In this document: piece by piece, positions 21,802-33,220 of the stretch
Layout: each line of letters opens with the position of its first letter
Numbering within the stretch: position 1 is the first letter of the stretch
NCBI RefSeq assembly: GCF_040869045.1
Contig: NC_090319.1
Location: 228,322,490-228,386,489 of the forward strand
Direction: 5' to 3'
DNA: 64,000 nt
DNA from: Eurosta solidaginis
Taxonomy: Eukaryota; Arthropoda; Insecta; Diptera; Tephritidae
Translations under genes and position numbers: made by a program
Notes under the pieces: generated by a model
What the model was told of the DNA's origin: nothing
Seen by the model: the letters and a program-made list of their open reading frames with translations, nothing else
Database searches by the model: none

Positions 21802-24800
21802 TGTAATGTAACTGCTTGGTCCGGGGCGAGAAGGGTGGCGGTTAGGCATGGTGGTAGCCCGGCTGAGGCTCGTCGGCGTTGAGGCGCGGTTCTTGCCACC
21901 TTCCTCGACCCACAGTCACAAAAACAAAATTATAATTAACATGCCTATAGGTGGAGATCAGGGACCAGAAAAGGAGTCAAAAAAAAAAGGGAAAAAAACA
22001 ATGGAAAGAAAGGAAAGCGGTAGGAGACCGTCCGTGTCAGGTGGAGTCATCCCTCCCCTCTTGCTCATGAGGCATGAACAACCTTGAACTCCACTTTGAC
22101 TCCGATAACCGAGTGGAGTTCCCTTATCCTGACTTCGTCCGTCTGTTAAAGTCTAAAGTCGGGCCTAATACATGGTCTGTCAGTCTAGTAGCAACACCTC
22201 ACTCATTCCTAGTGTGCCACAAGGGCAACACCCACACTAACACAAAGAGAAATCTAGACCTGCATCATTCTTAGTACTATTCAACTATGGAATTTGAAAT
22301 AAATCATTTTTTTTTCTAACTAGATTTATTTTTCACAATGTTTTATTCACTCTTATATGTCTAATTATTTCAACCTATGATTATGGGATCTTAAGTTATC
22401 TATTTCTACCCTGAACCAAAATATTAAATGTTAATCTATTTATGAATTCAAAAAAAAAAACATAGACAAAGATTTGAATGATATGAAAAAAAAATGTGAA
22501 ACTTTCTAAAGGAACACCCTTTTCACAATTCAAGATGTGGGATTGATACAAATTTGAGAAAAAAATTTAATTAAAACTAGAATAAAGAAATGCAATAAAC
22601 AAATTAAACCTATTAATAGACCACCCTTTACCTATCTCACCTAATATAATTCAAATAGTGTCGTGAGTGTTTCTTAGCAGTGATCCACTAATGTGTATCA
22701 GTATGTAATATAATAAAAATAAAAAAAATGTGTAAAGGGCGCAAAAAAAAGAGAATAAACAAGATTTATCAATGTATCATATTACCAATCGTGGAAGTCA
22801 CCACGCTCATCTGCAGACTAGGTACCAAGGCTGGAGCGGCGGGCGGCTGAAAGTAAAAAAGAAAAGAAACAAATAGGAACAACAATCCTAGTGGATTTCC
22901 TACTCTATTATACAGAACTAAGTGTCCACATGGGCTGGCTTGTAATTTTCACCACATGAAACTTTTAGTTCCGGTTTGTACAGAAAAACATGCGTATACA
23001 CATTCGTAGTGCTCGCGTAAATTATTATAAAAAAATATAAAGAAAATATTAATAAATTAATTTTATCTATGTAGTAAGTTAGATTAGTGTTATAAATTCA
23101 GTTTTGCCAAGAAAAAAAGAAGGAAATAAAAAAACGCAATAAAAAAGGTAATTAAACGAACGTACAAATTTTCTATTGCGTATTCTAGCAAATCCTCGTG
23201 GCCTGCAACATGGACTTCCTAAGTTCATAATTTACCTTCACGGGAAGGTAATAACTAGTTTTCTTTTCTTTTGAAAGACAAAAAAAATTCAAGGAAAAGA
23301 ATCAATGAAAAGAAAAAGCAACAAAAACTCAAAAGGTGCAAGAAAATTAATACCGATAGTTCAGCGTGGCTGTCTATCAGATAAAATTAGAGAAATTCAT
23401 GTACAAGGTGAGAAAGGAATTATGAACATATACATATTTCTATAAAATACTTAAAGTAAAAAGTTATAAAAAGTTTAAAGAAAGGTCGAACCCGGCGAAC
23501 TTATGTCGGTCGCCCTGTGTTGAGTTGGTGATGTGGTTAAAAGTGGTGCGCAGCGCACTCTCCCTATTAGCGATCTACAGACAGTCAGTCGCTCATTTGC
23601 TCACTTGCTCACTTACTTGGTTATTGCCAGTCCAAACTAGCAATGTTATTTATAAGTTGTTATGCGATGATATGTAATGTGATGGAATGGGGTATGCTGT
23701 ATGCTGTGATGTGATATCGTGCTGTAATGTGATGTAGTGATGTGATGTGACGTCGCCTGATGGTGTTGTGTCGTGCCGCCGTTTTGCGTTCTTATAAGAT
23801 GGGTTTTATAGGTTGGTGGTAAGTGTCGCAATAGGCGTGGATCCACCTCTGGCTGCTTGCGGCTTATACTTAGTAGTGTTTGTGCTTACCGTGTTTGTTG
23901 ATGTACTGTTGTTAGTGTTTAGTGATGGTTTTTTTCTATTGATAGCATTTATGTGTATTGTTCGCAGTGTTAGAGGTGGTTGGTGTGTGGTATTGCCTGT
24001 TGTTGCTAATGTTGCGTGGTTTTGTGGTGTACTTGCTTGTGTGGAGAGGTGGTTGTTGAGCGATGTTACCCGGGTTTATCATTAATGTCGTGTGCCTTTG
24101 AGAATGAAAAGAAAAAGCAACAAAAACTCAAAAGGTGCAAGAAAATTAATACCGATAGTTCAGCGTGGCTGTCTATCAGATAAAATAAGAGAAATTCATG
24201 TACAAGGTGAGAAAGGAATTATGAACATATACATATTTCTATAAAATACTTAAAGTAAAAAGTTATAAAAAGTTTAAAGAAAGGTCGAACCCGGCGAACT
24301 TATGTCGGTCGCCCTGTGTTGAGTTGGTGATGTGGTTAAAAGTGGTGCGCAGCGCACTCTCCCTATTAGCGATCTACAGACAGTCAGTCGCTCATTTGCT
24401 CACTTGCTCACTTACTTGGTTATTGCCAGTCCAAACTAGCAATGTTATTTATAAGTTGTGATGCGATGATATGTAATGTGATGGAATGGGGTATGCTGTA
24501 TGCTGTGATGTGATATCGTGCTGTAATGTGATGTAGTGATGTGATGTGACGTCGCCTGATGGTGTTGTGTCGTGCCGCCGTTTTGCGTTCTTATAAGATG
24601 GGTTTTATAGGTTGGTGGTAAGTGTCGCAATAGGCGTGGATCCACCTCTGGCTGCTTGCGGCTTATACTTAGTAGTGTTTGTGCTTACCGTGTTTGTTGA
24701 TGTACTGTTGTTAGTGTTTAGTGATGGTTTTTTTCTATTGATAGCATTTATGTGTATTGTTCGCAGTGTTAGAGGTGGTTGGTGTGTGGTATTGCCTGTT

Positions 24801-25730
24801 GTTGCTAATGTTGCGTGGTTTTGTGGTGTACTTGCTTGTGTGGAGAGGTGGTTGTTGAGCGATGTTACCCGGGTTTATCATTAATGTCGTGTGCCTTTGC
24901 GTGTATTTGTTATGAATGCAGGTGTTTTGTTTAACGTGATTGGTGCTTAATGTGCTTGTATGCCGCAGGTGTTGGGTTTCTATGGTATTTGTGGTTGCAG
25001 GTTTTGCGTTTTGGCTGGCGGGTAGATGTGTGGCTGGTGTGTGTTTCGCCTAGATGGAAGTGGGTTGATGTGGTGTTTGTGGTTGTATCTTTTGCGCTTT
25101 GGGTGTTTTACAATCGGTTGCTGGTGTTTGTTGGATGTGGTCGTATGCTGCTGATGTTGAGTTGATGTGTTTCGCCTAGATGGCGGTAGAATCCCTCTCG
25201 GAGGCAGACGCGGTTTCTGGTGGGAAAGAAAAAGGGGCATATTACCATCGGGCAAAGGTCGATAAGGGTACCTAAGGCGGTAATCCTGTTAGGGTATCGG
25301 CTAGTTAAGGGTGGTAGTTTTATGTGACTTACCGGTGGTTGTGCTGAATCGGCTGCTGGTAATGATTCTGCTCATTGCCATGGACAGGGTGTCGTGTGGT
25401 TCCGGCACTTTAACTTTAGGACACTCACTATAGAAATGTATTTAATTATTTTTTTATTTTTCACTTCCACTCGCGAGGTAAGGCGTCCGTTCGACTCTAT
25501 GACTTTTAATTTTTGCAAATGAAAAACGGAATTTCCCTTCTTTTATAGATTATTTGATTCCTGTTGCAACTCCCGTTTTCCTATCTACATTTTTTTTTTT
25601 TTTTTTTGCAGTCAAATCCCCTTTCTTAAAAGTCACTCAAAAATCCTGCTAGGCGTCAAACATGTTGGCTACAACCTATTGTTTTGTATTTACCCACATA
25701 CACACATAATATGCAGTTGGTTTGCAGACA
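21802..25730 (-). repeat. 5' LTR of gypsy element A, about 3.9 kb, with internal tandem duplication
   Basis: The left edge is set by the primer-binding site and the right edge by the end of homology with 1-1023. The ends TGTAATG and GCAGACA give the TG...CA form. At 3929 bp, or about 3130 bp without the internal duplication, it is much longer than typical gypsy LTRs. It has no credible gene; small open frames repeat in the other LTR. Only the last 1.0 kb can be compared with the 3' LTR in this window, so the left edge rests on the primer site alone. Confidence 0.7.
23304..24901. repeat. 799-bp tandem duplication inside the A 5' LTR
   Basis: 23304-24102 is repeated at 24103-24901 with only about two substitutions. 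The junction joins GTGTGCCTTTG to AGAATGAAAAG; the second copy continues into LTR sequence shared with the 3' LTR. Confidence 0.9.
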
Positions 25731-25838
25731 ATCGTCGTATTAACCCAGAAGTGTGTGAATCTTGTTTCCCTCTTCGTTTCTGATGCTCTGAAAATATATC
25801 TTAAAATTTGATTTGTTTAACCTGCTCGGGCGCCAAAA
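25731..25838 (-). other. Leader remnant of LTR element C with primer-binding site
   Basis: Three bases inside the LTR start at 25839 the coding strand reads TGGCGCCCGAGCAGG (25835 downward), a lysine-tRNA-type primer site. The leader is cut at 25731 by element A, so A inserted into C and the rest of C lies left of the window. Confidence 0.75.
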
Positions 25839-27020
25839 TGTGACGGACTTTTCCTTTGACTTTGCCGGGGTTAGCCTCAGTCCGTCCAGGGTTCCTGAAA
25901 GTAGAAATTCCTACCGATCCTTCTAAAAGAATAACCCTGTTTATTCTTATAAAACGTTACAAAAGTATTTATTTAATAAAAATTCTATTTCTACTCCTAG
26001 CTGATTCCCTTACTTTGTAAGAGGTGACTGAGGTGATAAAGCCCTCGGCCAACCTCTGCGGTCGAATGGAGTGATAAAGCCTCCAGACGAGTATACTTTT
26101 AGTACAAATGAAGTGAAAAAGCCTTCAGGTGTACTCTTGGTCGGTAGTGATAAAGCCTACCGACTCGTATGCCTGTCTCCTAACCTCTGAATTTCAATGC
26201 GAACTCGTCGCCCTTATATACTAATTTTTGCACGCAGGCAAACGGTTATTTTATAATAACAACTTTCAACTAATAGTATTAACAATATAAAACAACTGTT
26301 ATTCAGGTGAATATTTCCTTCCCATGAATTTCCATGCACCATAATGTCCCTTATTGAATACAATGCCTTTGTACTTGCTCATACCGTGATTTCCAGCCGT
26401 TGCTATAACTATTGTGTGTTTGTATATTTGTTTGTGATCACCTGATTCTAATGTTGTGTTTTGCTTTGCCCAATGCTTCTGCCTTCTGTAGTATGGCGTG
26501 CGTTGGTGTGTTGTATGCTAGTGCGTAAATATGTATAGCGAAATTTCAATTAGTAGCGGCGCTTATTTTGACGACTTGCTGCTGATCTCCGCTCACTTAA
26601 GTTATTATGTATGTTGTATTTGTAGCTGGATGTATTGGATTTTGAGATAGCAAAGGGTTGGTTGACCGCTGCATTTTTATGTTTTGTGCGTATCTACCTT
26701 CCTTCCAAATATTCAATGCGTGTTAGGGTGATCCTATATTTAAAATTTATGTTTGCGAAAATGTAAATACTTTGCTTGCGTGCAAAAGTGCGCAAGTCTA
26801 ACTTGTCCTTTAATGTAATAATTATCAATTCAATGTACAACCGAATATATGTATTTAGAGTATAATTCATAAAGGTATACATATGTATATTTCTGGTGCT
26901 GTGATAAATTCAAATATTATTATAAATTTCAAGTTATTTCAAAATGTATATTCTTTAGAAAAATGTATGGATATGTGTATGTTGTGAGGATACAAAGTCC
27001 TCGGCTTTGGGGTCCTCACA
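25839..27020 (-). repeat. 5' LTR of errantivirus-like element C (1182 bp)
   Basis: The LTR runs from TGTGACGGACTTTTCC to GGGGTCCTCACA, with TGTGA/TCACA ends. The start, the end and the layout match the LTR at 58029-59418, so C and D are relatives, though clearly diverged. It contains a hairpin array at 26028-26163. Confidence 0.87.
26028..26163 (-). repeat. Four-unit hairpin array with a near-invariant loop, in LTR C
   Basis: On the plus strand the loop TGATAAAGC (TGAAAAAGC in unit 3) is closed by four different stems. They are GAGG/CCTC (26030-26046), GGAG/CTCC (26068-26084), GAAG/CTTC (26110-26126) and GTAG/CTAC (26144-26160). The last extends to a perfect 7-bp stem, TCGGTAG/CTACCGA. Both sides of the stem change together between units. 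The array lies about 190-325 bp from the LTR's plus-strand start, toward its 3' end on the coding strand. Confidence 0.85.
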
Positions 27021-27644
27021 CAGTAGCTATGACCGATAAATATTCTGTTACGGTTGCATGCTCGCCGATATCCAGGTCATTATCGAACGTCACGCCCATT
27101 AATTTTGCTTGGCAGGCAGTTTGTTCCATATTGCCATCGACGTAGATGCCCAATATTGGCGACACTTGACAAGTCCATGTCACAAATAAGGTCACCAAAG
27201 AGTTGGTCCGTGATAGCTTCATGTACGGGAGGCAAAAAATCTATACTAAGAAGATAGTTGTTAATTTTACAGCATTGCTCATCTATGGAACGGACATAAC
27301 CTGTTGCCATCACCAACCAGTCATCGGAACAATAGCAACTCCTTCTGGTGGGAAAGAGAGCTCCGAGATATAAAAAATAAACAAAAGTGGGGACAGGAAA
27401 CCACCCTGTGTTACCCCTTGCTAAATTTTTCTTGGCTTGGATGTTGCATTCCTTAGCTGGACCGATGCCTAGCGACCACACAGATACCTTGACATCCACA
27501 TTTGCAGACTAGGTTGCAGGGTAGACCCATCTAAGCCTTGCAGTGACTTGTAGTGATTGCCAGTTTCAAAAGCTTTTGGCATGTCTAGCGGCACGAGTAC
27601 TGTTCTATGGTTGGATTCTTTGTTCAGTCCGTAATTTATATGAG
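27021..27644 (-). pseudogene. Decayed LINE reverse transcriptase fragment (Jockey-like)
   Basis: On the minus strand frames around LDMPKAFETGNH, QGVTQGGFLSPLLFIFYIS and a WTCQVSPILGIYVDG-like stretch match Jockey-group RT motifs. These include the region that would carry the catalytic Asp pair, which is not intact. Several stops and shifts make it dead. Element C integrated at its left side. Confidence 0.7.
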
Positions 27645-28487
27645 TACTAGAATACCCGGCAGATGTTGTTCTGCCCTAAATTTGGCCTATCTGCATACAT
27701 TTTAATAAGCTTTTTCCATCTAACTCTACCCTCCCCCCTCTTCACTTTTTCCTAATCCTTTTATTCACTCCTCCCTCCGTCTTTTTCGCTTCAGCTATCT
27801 CCATCTTCGTCTGATTCTATCTCTTTCTCAATCTCCTTCTCTCTTTTCTCTTCTCTCAATTTCTTCTCATTCTTCTGCATCCCTTATTGTCTGTCCCAGA
27901 GGGTGGTATGTATTTTATTCCAGTCCCAGTCCCACTCCGAGTCTCAGTCCCAGTCCTAGTCCTAATCCCAGTCCCAGCCCGTCTCTGGATAATATATTAC
28001 TCTGTACTAAAGCACTCATCAACAGCTTCCATTTGATATCCATATTGTATAAACACTGTCTAGGTATTCACTGGCCCACGTTTTGGGCTATATCTCGAGA
28101 CCCCAGTCACCCAGGGGTATGAAAATTACCCTCTACTAAAGCACTCATCAACAGCTTTCATTTGTTATCCATATTCTATAAACACATTCTAGGGGTATTC
28201 GGGTTCACGTTTCGGTCTATATATACGCAGCTTGTGTGAAAGTTTAAACAAGATCGACCGACGCATCTCTTACGCGCATACGTAACATTTTATTATTACG
28301 TATACACAAAAAAAAATTTTGCAATAAAATAATATTGCGACTATAAACTGAGATATAACCTATCCTATATTTCAAGATAGATCAAACTTCACACGGGGTG
28401 CAAAACAAATTCAAAATCGGTTCAGTAGTTTAGGAGCCCATCGCGGACAAACATAGTGACACTTGATTTTTATATATAAAGATTAAT
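27645..28487. mobile_element. Dispersed non-autonomous repeat with RTE-like tail
   Basis: The left end near TAGAATACCCGGCAGATG and the right end (CAAAATCGGTTCAGTAGTTT... then TTTTTATATATAAAGATTA) resemble a repeat common in insects. An internal block of about 110 bp (starting CTAAAGCACTCATCAACAGC) occurs twice, near 28006 and 28136. Interrupted CCCAGT repeats span about 27916-27980. No protein is coded. The class is uncertain. Confidence 0.5.
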
Positions 28488-28695
28488 GGCTTTTAGAGAT
28501 AATGCAGTGCATTGTAACTTTCGAATACCATGCTGATGCTTGACAACCTGCAGATATGCAATGATATAAGGAAGCAGGACGACTATCCTGTTTTTTTTTT
28601 TTTAATCTTGAAGAAGTAAAACTCCCACAAAAATCGTAAAAAATTTCCATTTTTCAATGTAACCAGTAGGCAAGGTTAGTCGTAACGTAAACAAA
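28488..28695. other. Intervening sequence
   Basis: Only a poly-T run near 28591-28602 is notable. Confidence 0.3.
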
Positions 28696-28956
28696 CATGG
28701 TTCAATTATATGGTTGGCTCATCTGTACAATAACAAAATTTGTCTGTTCAAATTGTCAAGATCTGTGTATTGGGGTTGGTGCGAATGGTTTGGAATGGAA
28801 ACGTAAAACTTAGCAGCTTTTGTATGTGTAAGAAAATGTTGCCAATGTGTTGGTTTTATTTTGAGATTGCCATCTCCTTTTGACAATCCCATCGGCCATG
28901 CAATGAAATAAATAAAATCAGCTGATGAGAAGAGCCAACCATATAATTGAACCATG
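28696..28956. mobile_element. 261-bp MITE with about 25-bp terminal inverted repeats
   Basis: CATGGTTCAATTATATGGTT (28696 on) is mirrored at 28932-28956, ending AATTGAACCATG. The inverted repeats extend through GGCTC. There is no coding capacity. The target duplication is unclear, so I give no superfamily. Confidence 0.75.
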
Positions 28957-29029
28957 GTATACAAACCACTAGACTTCAAAAAATTTCTGTTTCCGTCAAA
29001 ACTTTCCAAATGAATTTACCTTGAAATTA

Positions 29030-31140
29030 TTATACCATGATTAATACTATTATTTGAAGAATCTCATGGAAAAGTTTCTGTACGGACATAGAGTGCTCCA
29101 GCGAAACAGCACGGTTGAAAAAAGTCCTAGCAAGGGGAAACAATATCCAGGGAGTAACAAAGAAAGAGAATGTGGAATGGTCACGTAATATTGAGGAATC
29201 CCATGAGGTGCTTTTGGATACACATTTCCCATCGGGAGATGGTTTAGAAGAGCCAGCAGACAGCACTCACACTTAGACCGATACCAACATCGAATGGGAA
29301 GTGAAGACGTTTTCTAAGTTTAAATCGCCGGGCTAAGATGGCATATTCCCGGCCATGCTACAAGTTTCAAGTAGAGCGGTCGTGGAATGGCTTAAAATAA
29401 TATTCGATGGGTGCATAAGAGTGAATCATGTACCGCACTCTTGGAGAACTGCTCGTGTAGCTTTCCTACCAAAGGCGGGGAAGATTGATCACGTGTATCC
29501 CAAAGACTATAAACCCATTAGCTTAACATCATTTCTGCTCAAAACCTTTGAGAGGCTGATAGATGTGTACGTACGGTCCAACGTGGATGGAAAGCTGCTC
29601 TCCACAACACAGCATGCGTACACCAAAGGCAAGTCGGTAGATACCGCATTGCATAGGGTGGTATTAAGCATAGAGAAAGCCCTGGAATATGCTATAGGAG
29701 CCTTCTTAGACATTGTCGGGGCTTTCAATAATATTTCTAAATGGGCGATTATGGATGGTCTTAATTACATTAAAGTACATCCAGCCTTCACCAGACGGAT
29801 CGGCTGCATGTTAAATTGCAGGAAGTTTACATAACAATGGGGATTGTACGAGCCAACGAAATCAGTGGACAGGGGCACGCCGAAGGGAGGGGTGCTATCA
29901 CCTCTGCTTGGACGCTGGTCATCAACCAACTGCTCAGGCGATTCGGTGTCATACCTGGGCATCTAATGTTGGGTTGAAAGCCAAAGCGGAGAAGACGGAT
30001 ATGGTCTTGTTTACAAAGAGGTACACGGTCCCAAATTGTACCAGGCCTAAGTTAGGAGGGGCGACCCTACAGGAGAAACCTTGCCCAAAATATCTAGGAA
30101 TCATCCTAGGCAGTAAGCTGTCATGGAGGCTCAACGTGGAGGAGAGGGTGAAGAAAGCCACATTAGAGGTGGACGGTTGGCGCAAGGGTGCTCAAATGGC
30201 GGACGAGACGATACATGTGTACACAGATGATTCCAAAGTAGTGGAGGGAGTAGGGTCTGCAGTATACCGGAAATAAACAGATCCTACAGGCTGCCGGATT
30301 ACTGTGCCGTTTTCCAAGCGGAAATATTAGCCGTAACCAAAGCTGTAGAAACCCTGGAAGAGAATAGCTTAACTGCAACCGTGTTAACTTTTATATTGAC
30401 AGTCAAGCAACAATTAAGGTAATAGTCTCGCATAGCACAGCATCTAAATGCATGTGAGAGTGTAAGCAGTCTCTGGAGAGAATCGGGACAGGGAGAAGCA
30501 TACATCTGTATTGGATCCCAGGACATATGGGAATAGATGGGAATGAAAAAGTGGATGAACTAGCTAAAAAGGGCGCATCCCTTGAAGCTCAGTCCCAATT
30601 AGACTGGGCGAGATTAAGCGAAGGCGAGAGGTGCACATGATCGACCAAGCGAGAAAGGCGTCGGTTCAAGCGCGGGGCTGTAAAGTGTCGAATATTATAT
30701 GTAGGTCTTACAACCACAGAGTAACAAAGGTGCTTCTATCATTAAAAAGAAACGACTGTAGACTCTTGACGGGTATTCTGACTTGACACTGACTGCTGGC
30801 GTCACATGCCTTTAAATTAGGCTTGGTCAGTGATAGCAGATGTATGAAGTGCGGGTTGGAGGAGGAATCGATCGAGCACGTTCTGTGCTCGTTCCCTGCG
30901 CTTGCCAGGCTAAGACTCCAGCTATTAGGAGTGATACAGCTGTCAGATCTAGAAGCAGCAAGTGGCTTAAGTCCTAGGAAGCTTCTAGTATTTGCCAAGA
31001 GGGCGGAGTTATTTTATAACACAATTCCTGGTTTTTGATGAGGGTTTTCAGTTTGGTCGTTAAAACACACTTTTGGTAACACTACGGACGCATTCAGTCT
31101 ATGTGAGGTCCTCATGGACCGGCCAGTTCAACCTAACCTA
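29030..31140 (+). pseudogene. Decayed LINE with RT and RNase H (LOA/Bilbo-like)
   Basis: RT pieces include HSWRTARVAFLPKAG, PISLTSFLLKTFERL and QHAYTKGKSVDTALHRVV. The catalytic region is lost in a gap near 29880. RNase H follows (VYTDDSKVVEGVGSAVY at about 30219; IDSQATIKVI; YWIPGHMGIDGNEKVDELAKKG). A Cys/His motif (CMKCGLEEESIEHVLC) and the 3' end GGCCAGTTCAACCTAACCTA come last. RNase H behind RT points to the LOA/I group. Many stops and frameshifts make it non-functional; 5' parts before 29030 are missing. Confidence 0.8.
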
Positions 31141-31805
31141 ATACTATTATTTCATCCAGGTTGGCCCGTTTATTTTCAGATGTTTTTGGAGCGGATCTAT
31201 TGTAAAATGAACTGGTTTGCTTGGAAACAATGCTTTAAGGTCGAGAGATGCACGTGTTCATCTTGGAAAACAATCGGCGAATTCTACATTCATCGAATTT
31301 CAGTAAAACTCCGTAAAGTGATTGCTCATGAGGAAGAACGAAATGGGCATAGTTAATAATAGAGCTTTTAGAAAAAAATCGATACTCGAATGAAAATACT
31401 CCGATCAAAGTACCTATAGATGCTAGTACTCATACCTAGTAAAAGGTATAAAAATCATACAAAGTTTACTCGATCCAAGTGGTTGGTGAAATTATACTGA
31501 AAGCGAAAACTTTGTATGTTTTTTATACCATTTACTAGGTACGATACTTTGATCCCAGTATTTTGAATGGGTATCAATATTTTTTCTAAAAGCTTTCTTA
31601 TTAACTATGCCCATTTCGTCCAATCCAATGAATGGTGGAATTCGTCAACACAACCAAATAGATTGTTTTCCAAGAAGTACTTGAAATATGTGCATCTTTC
31701 GACCTTACAGCATTTAATTTAATCTTCCTATAAATTCGCTCCAAAACATTTGGAAAATAAAAAGGCCAAATTGGATAAAATAAAAGTAAAAGTATTAATA
31801 AACAA
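31136..31805. mobile_element. Foldback element with about 300-bp inverted arms
   Basis: The left arm (from TAATACTATTATTTCATCC, through ATGTTTTTGGAGCGG, to GAAATGGGCATAGTTAATAA) reappears as its reverse complement at about 31500-31800. The centre near 31440-31500 is a second small inversion around TACTAGGTA. There is no intact gene. The arms differ by several percent, so it is not a fresh palindrome. Confidence 0.7.
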
Positions 31806-32083
31806 TTGTTCGTTCCGTTATAACTTTTATTCAAGTAATTTCGATACAAGCATGGAAAATCCATTTTCACCCTGAATTGTGAGGCATTCATGGCCAAATT
31901 CAAAAAGATTTGAATTCCGAGCTTTAACTCGGGTTTGGGAAAAATAAAAGTATTAATAAACAATTGTTCGTTCCGTTATAACTTTTATTCAAATAATTTC
32001 GATACAAGCATGGAAAATCCATTTTCACCCTGAATTGCGAGGCATTCGTGGCCAAATTCCAAAAGATTTGAATTCCGAGCTTT
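31791..32083. repeat. 158-bp direct repeat, two copies
   Basis: AGTATTAATAAACAATTGTT starts at 31791 and again at 31949, followed by closely similar sequence to the ATTCCGAGCTTT block. It overlaps the right edge of the foldback element. Confidence 0.8.
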
Positions 32084-32269
32084 TTATTAAATATTTTAAT
32101 TTTATTGATATTTTTAATTCTAACTTCAAATAAATAATTAATAATTAACCCCTTTTAGATACGTCGGCGGTGTCTTCTGCTTAATCAAGTGGTTAATTCG
32201 GAAATTTCCCTAAAATTGAAGAAGCTTTGTATGCTTTTTTTAAAATGAGATCATATATTTTGAATTTAG

Positions 32270-33220
32270 TAAAAAACAAGTAAGGAAGCTTAAGTTCGGG
32301 CAAAAGCGAACATTGTATACCCAGCTGTGGGCTTCCCATATACATAATTTCATCATTGAACAAGACACATATATGTACCCCCAGCGGGTTAGGGGCTTAG
32401 AATATACCCGCGATAGGTATGCCTATCGTAAGAGGCGACTACAATAACGGATTCAAGGGGTTTGTGTAGCGCAGCCCACAGGTTGCCAGCACAATACATA
32501 GCTTCTCCAAACCCAAATGTCAACCTCACCTATCCGTGGCGAATCCTGTTTCATTAACAGCCGAGGCTCTGCCGACCCTGAATACCTCATGGATCTAGGG
32601 AGTGGGAGGGCGGGATGGCCTAGAAGGTCGCATGTGGTCATAACAAATCGTTCCCGAGATGGTCGGGATTAGTACCGGAACGTACCGGATCTGCATCCGG
32701 CAAAGGACCATCAGCTCGATAACACTCCCCAAGGCCTTAGGCGAGTGTCCTTATCGCTACAACAACAACAACACATATATGTAAGTGCAGTTATACTCAT
32801 ACAAAGAATTGCGGAATGCATTCCTTTCAGTATTGCAATCCAAGGAATGCAATCCAGTGAGTAAATTAACAAGGAATAATAGCGGAATAATTATTCATTA
32901 TCCCTTTTTCGGAATAATGACTAATAATTTTTTGTTCATTATTCCCGAATAGTGAAAAAGTATTGCAATTCTTTGAGCTGCAATCAAAGCAATAATTATT
33001 CCAAATGGAATGCATTCTTAACAACTCCATCTGAAACCAATTCACCCACCCCCGTGTGCTGAAGGAAATATGAGGCTTTCCAACTTAGCAATTTGGTGAT
33101 GCAGTTACCAAGGATACGAAACCTATCTAAGATGATTGATAAAGTAAACGTGTTTTTGGAATAACCGATTCAGGTCCTATGCTTCTATATGTGTTGTTTA
33201 ATCATCATTTAAAATTATAG
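32270..33220. other. Dispersed-repeat remnant split by a SINE, then intron-like sequence
   Basis: The start GTAAGGAAGCTTAAGTTCGGGC with CGAACATTGTATACCC resembles the repeat at 38506-39293. A SINE-like unit occupies 32378-32770. AT-rich sequence without a gene runs to the splice acceptor at 33220. Confidence 0.45.
32378..32770 (+). mobile_element. SINE-like retroposon, copy 1, with 13-bp target duplication
   Basis: This 393-bp unit starts CCCCCAGCGGGTTAGGGG and ends in a (CAA)n tail. Its flanks are ACACATATATGTA at 32365-32377 and again at 32771-32783, a perfect duplication. A diverged inverted copy lies at 46002-46390. The shared core includes GTAAGAGGCGACTA and GAGATGGTCGGG. There is no protein, so it depends on a LINE for movement. 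Confidence 0.88.

Noticed and set aside
26028..26163. CRISPR-like or satellite array
   Set aside because: Eukaryotic LTR context, spacers unequal, and what is conserved is the loop rather than a full repeat.
27900..27985. Telomere- or minisatellite-like array
   Set aside because: It is a short interrupted CCCAGT run inside a dispersed repeat.
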